Below, piece after piece: positions 7,797 through 14,579 of a stretch of 32,066 nucleotides of DNA. This DNA comes from Asaia bogorensis. GTDB lineage: Bacteria > Pseudomonadota > Alphaproteobacteria > Acetobacterales > Acetobacteraceae. The position numbers and the translations under genes were made by a program. The stretch's first letter is position 1. The number at the start of each line of letters is the position of its first letter. The stretch lies in the NCBI GenBank assembly GCA_943333505.2, contig CALQTN020000047.1, positions 1-32,066 of the forward strand. Direction: 5' to 3'. The notes beneath the pieces are model-generated. The model was not told the DNA's origin, searched no databases, and was given only the letters and a program-made list of their open reading frames with translations.

Positions 7797-9434
7797 ATGC
7801 GCCCGACTCTAGATCGCCGGACCAAACCAGCTGCCATGGCCCGCAGTGTTTTTCGTGCATCGCTACTGGGAACACTGATGTTGTTGGGCGCATGTAATCT
7901 TCGCCCCGAGTCAATCACCGCCGAGCAGCACCTCGACCGAGCGCGCAGCGATTTTGCCGCGTTGCAGAAGAACTATATCCCGCACGAGGGGAAACTCAAT
8001 CTTGCGACGGCGATCGCGCGGACGCTGAAATATAATTACGATACCCAACTCGCTAAAGCAGAAACGACCTTGCAGGAACGCCAGGTCGATCTCGCGTTTG
8101 CCCAAATGCTGCCGCGCCTGGCAGCGGATGCCGGCTATACTTGGCGCAACAACAGGAATTCGGCGAAAAGCGTCTCCGAGCGTACCGGGCTCGAGTCGCT
8201 CGATTATTCCTATTCCGAGGAACCGCGGCACTATTATGGAAATATGGAACTGTCGTGGAACCTGCTTGACGCCGGGGTGAGCTATTTCCAGGCCAAGCAG
8301 CAGGGTTATCGCGCGCTGGTGGCGTTAGAACGGCGCCGAAAAGTGATCGAAAACATCCTGCGATCGGTGACCGATACCTATTGGCGGGCGGCAGCGGCTG
8401 AGGAATTACTGCCCCAGGTCGAACCGTTGCTATCCCGTGCGCAAAAAGTGTTAGATGGATCGCGGGCGGCATCGCGCAATGGGTTGCAGCCGCAGCTGGC
8501 GACGCTCGATTTTCAGCATAATTTACTGCAGGTCATCACCGAGCTGCACCATATGCGCGCCGATCTTATTGATGCGAAAATCCAGTTGGCGTCGCTGATC
8601 AACGTGCCACCTACCCAAAAACTGTCATTGGTGCCGGTGTCGGCCACGATCGCGCCGCAAGTTCTCAACCTGGATGTGAGCCGGCTTGAAGAAACCGGCC
8701 TGGCGTTGCGGCCGGAATTGCGGATCGAGGCCTATCAGGAAAAGATCGATCGGCAGGATATCTACAAAGAAATGATCCGCATGATGCCGGGCATTGGCGT
8801 GCTTGGCAGTGTGAACTACGATTCCAATCGTTATCTCTACAACAATGCCTGGGGCTTGCTCGGGGTCCGCGCAACTTGGAACCTGCTTTCTTTGATCCAG
8901 GGGCCCAAGGCGATTGCGGTGGCCGAACAATCTCTCGAAATCACTCAGCAGCGACGCCTCGCTCTGAGTGTCGCGGCGCTGACCCAGATCAACCTCACCT
9001 ACCGGCAATATCTCGGCACTCTCGACGATTTGCGAATGGCAAAACAAGCGGACGAGGTCGAAAGCGAAATCCAGAAATATGCCCGCAATGCCGCGCAGGC
9101 TGGCACGGAATCGGAAGCCGAAGTTTTGCGGCGCAATCTCTCGGGGCTCGTGGCCCGGTTGCAACGCGATCGGTCGACGGCGGCGGTGCACAGCTCACTC
9201 GCGACTGTCTACTCATCCGTTGGTGTCGATCTGGTGCCGCCCAATGCCGACCTCGACGATCTCCCGGCCCTGATCCAGCGGGTAACGATGGCAATTGCTG
9301 GCTGGGAAGCCGGGCAGTTGCCGGATCTGATCCCAGCCCGGACCGCCGCCGCCGAGCCGGTTTCGGTTGTGCGCCGTAAACCCGGCAAACCTGCCGGGAT
9401 GGATGTTGTGGCCTCGACAACGCGAGCGGGATAG
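7797..9434 (+). CDS. TolC-family outer-membrane channel lipoprotein
   Basis: A 545-aa outer-membrane factor expected to form the trimeric exit duct of a tripartite export machine. The ATG at 7797 is chosen because GGAAG lies about nine bases upstream and because it gives a basic N-terminus and a lipobox (L-L-G-A-C, lipidated Cys33), as in many OMF lipoproteins. The body shows two long helical halves typical of OEP domains: an early helix with L-N-L-A-T-A-I-A-R-T-L-K-Y-N (about residues 65-78), a strand region with paired aromatic residues (Y-S-Y-S), then A-A-A-E-E-L-L-P and a second half with R-A-T-W-N-L-L-S-L. It starts 31 bases after the giant gene and ends five bases before the next start, so all five genes are probably co-transcribed. 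The open frame continues upstream of 7797, but there it only shadows the giant gene. The cargo is unproven. Confidence 0.88.
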   Translation: MRPTLDRRTKPAAMARSVFRASLLGTLMLLGACNLRPESITAEQHLDRARSDFAALQKNYIPHEGKLNLATAIARTLKYNYDTQLAKAETTLQERQVDLAFAQMLPRLAADAGYTWRNNRNSAKSVSERTGLESLDYSYSEEPRHYYGNMELSWNLLDAGVSYFQAKQQGYRALVALERRRKVIENILRSVTDTYWRAAAAEELLPQVEPLLSRAQKVLDGSRAASRNGLQPQLATLDFQHNLLQVITELHHMRADLIDAKIQLASLINVPPTQKLSLVPVSATIAPQVLNLDVSRLEETGLALRPELRIEAYQEKIDRQDIYKEMIRMMPGIGVLGSVNYDSNRYLYNNAWGLLGVRATWNLLSLIQGPKAIAVAEQSLEITQQRRLALSVAALTQINLTYRQYLGTLDDLRMAKQADEVESEIQKYARNAAQAGTESEAEVLRRNLSGLVARLQRDRSTAAVHSSLATVYSSVGVDLVPPNADLDDLPALIQRVTMAIAGWEAGQLPDLIPARTAAAEPVSVVRRKPGKPAGMDVVASTTRAG

Positions 9435-9439
9435 TCGGA

Positions 9440-10228
9440 ATGTCGTGCAGACCGAGCATTTCGCGCGGCGGTGTCCTGGGCAGCGTGCTGGCGATTGTGC
9501 TAATGCTGGTTGCAACGATGGCCAAAGGCCAGCCGGCGCAGCGCGCATTCCCGCAGGATTCCGGGATCGGCGTGCAGGTTGTCGCCCGGCTCGACGCGCT
9601 GATCGGTGCGCCGATGGCTGGAAGATTGAATGAATTTCCATTGCGCGATGGCGATCGTTTCCAGTCTGGCCAGGTCATCGCGCGGTTTTTCTGTGCCCAG
9701 ATCGAGGGCGTCGTCGCGCGCAGCAAGGCCACCCTCAGCAAGAAACAACGCCAGCTCGACATTAGCGCCAAGCTACGCCAACTCGGCACGAACAACACCG
9801 CCGAATATCAGCTCGCAGTATCCGAAGTGGCCGAGGCGCAGGCCGATCTGGTCATCGCCGAGGCCAACGCCGAAAGCTGTGTGGTCCATGCCCCGTTTGC
9901 CGGCCGGGTTGGCAATGTCGTTGCTCGCAATTTCGAATGGGTCGCCGCCGGTGCGCCCTTGCTGGAACTGGTCAGCGAACAGGAGCTCGAGCTCGAGCTC
10001 ATCCTCCCGTCGCGTTGGCTCGCCTGGTTGCACGAAGGCACAGTCTTTACCGCCCACATCCAGGAAACTGGCAAATCCTACCCGGCCACCCTTATCCGCC
10101 TGTCCGGCAAGGTCGATAGTGTCAGCCAGTCGGTGAAGGCCTATGGCCGCATCAGTGGCGTGGTGACGGGCTTTCTGCCAGGGATGAGCGGGCAGGCGGA
10201 GTTGAGCCCACCGCCCAGCGCGCCGTGA
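9440..10228 (+). CDS. Small HlyD/MFP-type periplasmic adaptor
   Basis: A 262-aa membrane-fusion protein. A hydrophobic segment near residues 10-30 (V-L-G-S-V-L-A-I-V-L-M-L-V) serves as signal peptide or anchor. The first lipoyl half follows (G-A-P-M-A-G-R-L ... L-R-D-G-D-R-F-Q-S-G-Q-V-I), then a short helical hairpin (about 88-140) and the second lipoyl half (V-V-H-A-P-F-A-G-R-V-G-N-V), then a beta-barrel. It is shorter than typical HlyD or AcrA, mainly because of the short hairpin. It lies five bases after the tolC-like gene, and its stop overlaps the next start (TGATG at 10226-10230). It probably bridges the outer-membrane channel to the inner-membrane parts encoded downstream. Confidence 0.82.
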   Translation: MSCRPSISRGGVLGSVLAIVLMLVATMAKGQPAQRAFPQDSGIGVQVVARLDALIGAPMAGRLNEFPLRDGDRFQSGQVIARFFCAQIEGVVARSKATLSKKQRQLDISAKLRQLGTNNTAEYQLAVSEVAEAQADLVIAEANAESCVVHAPFAGRVGNVVARNFEWVAAGAPLLELVSEQELELELILPSRWLAWLHEGTVFTAHIQETGKSYPATLIRLSGKVDSVSQSVKAYGRISGVVTGFLPGMSGQAELSPPPSAP

Positions 10229-11586
10229 TGGGCGACACTCTTTCCCACGCCTCGGTTGGTGCCAATCAACAGATGCTTCGCCTGTCAGCGTTATTGCAGT
10301 TGCAGTTGCAAGCGCGCGCCGCCAAGCAGGCCGAACTCGGCTTTCTGATGGTCAACGAAACCATTTCGATTGTGCCGTACATGCAGGCCGCCTTGTGGCA
10401 GCCCCACACACGCAAGTTGGTGCTGTCCGGGGCCGGCAACCCGGATCAGGACGGACCGTATGCGACCTGGATGCGCGCGGTCCTGAGCCAGTTGTCGCGC
10501 CTGCCCGATGCTGGCCAGATCCGCGCTTGCACGGCGGCCAATCTGCCGCCTGCACTTGCAGCCAGCTGGAACGAGCATTTACCCGAATATGTCCTGTGGT
10601 GCCCGCTTGCCACCCCCGATGGGATGCTTGCCGGCGGGTTGGTGTTCGCCCGGCATGATCCGTGGACAGATGGCGAGGCGGCGTTGCTCCAAGCCCTGAC
10701 CGCGAGCTATTCCCAAGCCTTGATCTGGCACAATCTCCGCCGTCGCCGCCGTCTGCCGCGCTTGCATCACGGACGCCGCAACCTGGTTTTCGTAGCCATT
10801 GGCCTGATGGTTGTCGCCGCGATGATGCTGCCCGTGCGCAGTTCAATCCTCGCGCCCGCCGAAGTGGTGCCGGTTGATCCAACCCCGATCCGCGCGCCTT
10901 TCGCCGGGGTGATCGAGAATGTGCTGGTCGCTCCGAACGCGCGGGTCTTGGCCGGCGAAGCGCTGTTGACGCTCGACACCACCCAGCTCGCCAGCCGGGT
11001 CGAGGTTGCGCAGAAAGCGCTCGAACTGGCGCAGGTCGAATATTCCCAGGTGTCCCGTGAAGCCGTCGCCGATCTGCGTGCCCGTGGCCGGCTGGCGTTG
11101 CTGAAAAGCAAGATGGAGCAGCAGGCCGCCGAACTCGGCTACCAGACCAGCCTGTTGCAACGCGCCCGGGTGGTGGCCGCAACCGACGGTATTGCAGTGT
11201 TCAACGATGCCAGCGACTGGATCGGCCGCCCGGTGGAGATCGGCGAGCGCATCATGCTGATCGCGGGCCCAGCCTCGCGGCTGATCGAATTGCAGGTCCC
11301 AGTTGCTGAAATCGCAACTTTCGCGATCGGGTCTGAGGTCCAGTTCTTCGGCAACATTGCCCCAGACCAACCGGTGGGCGCCAAGCTCAGCTTCGCCAGC
11401 TATGGCAGCGCGATGGCGGCCGACGGCGTGTTGTCCTACGTGTTTCGCGCAACCCTCGATCCGGACGTCGAGCCACAACGCCTGGGCCTGAAAGGCACCG
11501 CTAAAGTTTACGGCGAACCCCGCCCGCTGCTGCTCTGGTTACTGCGCCGTCCGATGGCGACAATGCGACAATGGCTGGCGTTGTAG
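10228..11586 (+). CDS. GAF-domain/HlyD fusion: membrane adaptor with cytoplasmic sensor-like domain
   Basis: A 452-aa protein in three parts. Residues about 20-165 look like a GAF domain (conserved ends G-F-L-M-V-N and L-A-G-G-L-V-F-A-R-H-D-P-W-T), predicted cytoplasmic. A basic stretch (R-R-R-R-R-L) precedes one membrane helix at about 185-205. The rest is a HlyD-type adaptor: first lipoyl half with A-P-F-A-G-V-I-E-N-V (about 222), a helical hairpin, a second half with A-T-D-G-I-A-V-F, then a beta-barrel. ATG 10228 overlaps the previous stop; GTG 10225 is an alternative. The 3' end overlaps the next gene by 16 bases. Ordinary MFPs lack a cytoplasmic GAF, so this one may sense a ligand or dock a partner inside the cell (inference). 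Confidence 0.8.
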   Translation: MGDTLSHASVGANQQMLRLSALLQLQLQARAAKQAELGFLMVNETISIVPYMQAALWQPHTRKLVLSGAGNPDQDGPYATWMRAVLSQLSRLPDAGQIRACTAANLPPALAASWNEHLPEYVLWCPLATPDGMLAGGLVFARHDPWTDGEAALLQALTASYSQALIWHNLRRRRRLPRLHHGRRNLVFVAIGLMVVAAMMLPVRSSILAPAEVVPVDPTPIRAPFAGVIENVLVAPNARVLAGEALLTLDTTQLASRVEVAQKALELAQVEYSQVSREAVADLRARGRLALLKSKMEQQAAELGYQTSLLQRARVVAATDGIAVFNDASDWIGRPVEIGERIMLIAGPASRLIELQVPVAEIATFAIGSEVQFFGNIAPDQPVGAKLSFASYGSAMAADGVLSYVFRATLDPDVEPQRLGLKGTAKVYGEPRPLLLWLLRRPMATMRQWLAL

Positions 11587-13721
11587 CCCTCCCGTCCGGG
11601 ATTTCCGGCCGGGTGGAGCGTCCCGCGGCCCCGTTGCCGGCAGTGCGGCAGGACTTGCAATTGCTGCCCGGCCCAGCGAGCGCCGACGGCATCCCAAGCT
11701 GGACCATCCACGACCCGGCGCGCCACCGCTTCATCCGCATCGGCTGGATGGAGTTCGAGATCCTGTCGCGCTGGGATCTGGGCGACGCGACCGCGATTGC
11801 CCATGCGGTCAGCGGGCAAACCACAATCCGCACCACGGTCCGCGATGTCGAGGTGATGGCCGGGTTTCTCGCCCATGCCGGATTGGTCGCGCCAACCGGC
11901 CCGGCCGGCATCGCGCAGTTGCTGGCCGAATCCGGAGCCGGCAAGCTCAACGCGGCCGGCTGGCTGCTGAAGAACTACCTGTTTTTGCGCCTTCGGCTGG
12001 TCAACCCCGATCGCCTCCTGGCAGCATTGGTGCCGGCGACCAATTTCGTCTTCACCCGAGGCTTTGTCGCCGCGATGGCGGTGCTGGCGCTGGTGGCGTT
12101 CTACCATGTCGGCCGCCAATGGGATGGCTTCACCCATAGTTTCCAGGAGCTGTTTTCCCTCGAAGGGGCGTTCCTGGTTGGTGTCGCATTGTCCTGCGCC
12201 AAGGTCATCCACGAGATCGGCCATGGCCTTGCCGCTCGCCATTTCGGCTGCAAGGTGCCGGCGATGGGCGTGGCGCTGCTGGTGCTGTGGCCGGTGCTAT
12301 GGACCGATACTACCGATGCCTGGCGCCTCACCGATCGACGCCACCGGTTGATTGTCGATGCCTCGGGCATGGCCGCCGAACTGGTGCTGGCGGTGTTCGC
12401 GGCCCTGGCCTGGGCGATGCTGTCGGATGGATCGTTGCGCACTGCTGCCTTTCTGCTGTGCAGCTCAACCTGGCTCATTACGCTTGCCATCAACCTCAAC
12501 CCGCTGATGCGCTTTGACGGGTATTATCTGCTGTCCGACGGGCTCGACATCCCCAACCTGCAGGACCGTGCCTTTGCCCTCGGCCGCTGGCGGCTGCGCG
12601 AAACCCTGTTCAATTTCGGCGACAAGCCGCCCGAGATCCTGCCCGCCCACACTGTCCGGCTGATGCTGGTCTATGCCTATTCCACCTGGGTCTACCGGTT
12701 TTTCCTGTTCCTCGGCATCGCGGTGCTGGTCTATCACCTTGCCTTCAAACTGCTGGGATTGTTTCTGATGGCGGTGGAAATCTGGTGGTTCATCGCCCGG
12801 CCCATCATCCGCGAGGTACGGGCCTGGCTCACCAGCTTGCGCCCGCGCCGGATCAACGCCCGCACCTGGGTCACCATCGGCCTCGCCGTTCTGGTCCTGC
12901 TGATCCTGGCGTTGCCGTGGCGCATCGAAATTACCGCCCCCGCGATTCTGCGCGCCAACCGCCAAACATCGATCTTCACCGCCACCGCCGGCGAATTGCA
13001 GCGCGCCAGCCAAGATGGCCGCAAGGTCGCCGCCGGGGACATCCTGTTCCAGCTCGGCTCCGAACCACTGATGTGGCGCCGCCGCCAGGCCCAGGCCACC
13101 GTCGATGGCTTGCGCGCCGACCTGCTTGGCCTGGCCTTTGACCCCACGCGCGCCGCGAACCTCGCCGAGGCGAAAAAATCCCTCGAACAGGCGCTCGCCG
13201 AACTCCGCAGCATTATCGTCGAGCAGGACGCGCAAATCATCACCGCGCCTTTCGCCGGCGTGCTCACCGACGTGCCATGGGCCTTGCGTCTGGGATCGAC
13301 CCTGCCGCGCCGCGAATTGCTCGGCGTGCTGATCGATCCGGCCGATCCGGTGGTCGAGGCCTATGTCGATGAAGGCGATGTCACCCGCTTCGCCCCTGGC
13401 GCGGCCGCGCGTTTCTATCCCGAAGATGGCGGCGATGTGCTTGGCCTCACGGTGATCGCCACCAGCCCCGGTTCGGCCCGCGTGCTCGAGGCGCAGGATC
13501 TCGCATCCATCCATGGCGGCGGCGTCGCAGTGCGCCGCGACGCGGCCGGCCGGTTGGTGCCGGAACACGCGGTTTACCGGGTGCTGTTGCGCTTGCAGGC
13601 GCCGATGCCGGTGCTGCGCCGCCAACGCGGAGCGATCAGCATCGATGGCGCAAGAATAAGCCCGCTGCGCCGGATCTACGATCGGGCGGTGGCCATGGTG
13701 GTGCGGGAGAGTGGGTTGTAG
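11571..13721 (+). CDS. PqqD-like / M50 (site-2 type) metalloprotease / HlyD fusion membrane protein
   Basis: A 716-aa polytopic protein. Residues about 25-120 form a PqqD-like winged-helix region (F-I-R-I-G-W-M-E-F-E-I-L). Membrane segments begin near residue 160. The zinc motif H214-E-I-G-H218 and the distal N310-P-x-M-R-F-D316-G-Y-Y motif supply both histidines, the catalytic glutamate and the third-ligand aspartate, so the M50 active site looks intact. Further helices lie near 378-405 and 435-452. From about 460 to the end it is HlyD-like, with lipoyl halves near 470-490 and 555-590. It starts inside the end of the preceding gene and closes the operon. Relatives are annotated only as M50 peptidases or HlyD-like proteins, as far as I know. 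It may cleave the exported protein or serve as the inner-membrane base of the exporter; both are inference. Confidence 0.82.
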   Translation: MAGVVALPSGISGRVERPAAPLPAVRQDLQLLPGPASADGIPSWTIHDPARHRFIRIGWMEFEILSRWDLGDATAIAHAVSGQTTIRTTVRDVEVMAGFLAHAGLVAPTGPAGIAQLLAESGAGKLNAAGWLLKNYLFLRLRLVNPDRLLAALVPATNFVFTRGFVAAMAVLALVAFYHVGRQWDGFTHSFQELFSLEGAFLVGVALSCAKVIHEIGHGLAARHFGCKVPAMGVALLVLWPVLWTDTTDAWRLTDRRHRLIVDASGMAAELVLAVFAALAWAMLSDGSLRTAAFLLCSSTWLITLAINLNPLMRFDGYYLLSDGLDIPNLQDRAFALGRWRLRETLFNFGDKPPEILPAHTVRLMLVYAYSTWVYRFFLFLGIAVLVYHLAFKLLGLFLMAVEIWWFIARPIIREVRAWLTSLRPRRINARTWVTIGLAVLVLLILALPWRIEITAPAILRANRQTSIFTATAGELQRASQDGRKVAAGDILFQLGSEPLMWRRRQAQATVDGLRADLLGLAFDPTRAANLAEAKKSLEQALAELRSIIVEQDAQIITAPFAGVLTDVPWALRLGSTLPRRELLGVLIDPADPVVEAYVDEGDVTRFAPGAAARFYPEDGGDVLGLTVIATSPGSARVLEAQDLASIHGGGVAVRRDAAGRLVPEHAVYRVLLRLQAPMPVLRRQRGAISIDGARISPLRRIYDRAVAMVVRESGL

Positions 13722-13776
13722 CGGCAATACAATGACGGTATAGCAACAAAAATAGTCGCAGTTTTCCCTAGTCTTG

Positions 13777-14331
13777 CTAAGCCGAATTTGCAAATGTGAG
13801 GGTCAAATCCTCCACCCCCTCCTCGTCCAAAATCGCCGAACCCGCATCATACACCGCCGCCGTCGCATCTGATGGCACGGGCGCCGCAACCTCGGTAACC
13901 GCGTCGGGCACTGCGAGCATCCGCGCGAACGGGCGCAGCATTTTGCCCAATGCCGGGGTCGCCGCCAGCAGCGCCTGCGCCGCCGGCGAGGCCAACGCAT
14001 GCTCCAACTGCGCACCAAGCCCCGCGGCTTCGTAGCCCAGTTCGCGCACCAACCAGTTCCGCCCGCTCGGCAGCCGCACCGACGGCGCCGCCCCGCCCGG
14101 TCGCCCAGCCCGCGAGGTGCGCCGCCGTGTGATCGGCCAAAACCCCCGCTCAATCCGCGTTGCCGCCCGCCGCAGCTTGCGCCACAGCGGCAGGATCATC
14201 ATCACCAGCCGAGGGTTCTTGAGAAACCGCGCCGCCACCAAAGCCGCCACCGCCAGCAAAATCCCAGCCAGCCGCAACGCCAATTCGGGCGCGTCGGCGA
14301 ACAGGTTGGGGGAGGGGTGGTTTGCATTCAT
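13777..14331 (-). CDS. Unrecognised small membrane protein, convergent with the export operon
   Basis: A 184-aa protein I do not recognise. A hydrophobic helix at about residues 18-36 (A-L-R-L-A-G-I-L-L-A-V-A-A-L-V-A) is followed by a strongly basic stretch (K-L-R-R-A-A-T-R-I-E-R, then I-T-R-R-R-T) and an Ala/Leu-rich C-terminal half ending in an acidic stretch (E-E-G-V-E-D). The layout suggests a single-pass inner-membrane protein with a basic cytoplasmic juxtamembrane region. The ATG at 14331 lacks a clear Shine-Dalgarno. Its 3' end faces the M50 fusion gene across 55 bases. The frame shows GC-rich codon bias, which supports it as a real gene. Confidence 0.6.
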   Translation of the reverse strand: MNANHPSPNLFADAPELALRLAGILLAVAALVAARFLKNPRLVMMILPLWRKLRRAATRIERGFWPITRRRTSRAGRPGGAAPSVRLPSGRNWLVRELGYEAAGLGAQLEHALASPAAQALLAATPALGKMLRPFARMLAVPDAVTEVAAPVPSDATAAVYDAGSAILDEEGVEDLTLTFANSA

Positions 14332-14579
14332 GTTTAAATTAATAACTAATTTCTTTCACCAACTCAAGGATTATTTTCTTTGTTCATCCTCGGCAGATTC
14401 GCAGCACCGCCGACCTTGATCCTCGCCATGGCGATCCACAGACCTACCATCGGGCCTGATCGAGCGGGAGCACGGCATGTCGGCCCGGGCTGATGGCCGT
14501 TTTCCGAGGCGCGACCTGGACTAAAATCTCAAAAAATAGTTATCTCGCGACACATCTCGTCACGAGGCCTGTGAGTCGT
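14332..14579. other. Intergenic region between divergent genes
   Basis: About 250 bases separate the start of the small membrane protein gene (minus) from the exported coiled-coil protein gene (plus). The part next to 14332 and the part at 14520-14550 are AT-rich for this sequence and probably hold the two divergent promoters. I could not pick convincing -35/-10 pairs, and I see no RNA gene here. Confidence 0.4.

Noticed and set aside
6542-7918. Minus-strand frame of 458 codons opposite the end of the giant gene
   Set aside because: Antisense shadow of repeat-coding DNA and the tolC start, with no recognisable domain. The minus frame at 5117-6397 is the same kind of artefact and repeats with the 876-bp unit.
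13722-13776. Intrinsic terminator after the M50 fusion gene
   Set aside because: The 55-base gap is AT-richer, but I found no stable hairpin followed by a T run.
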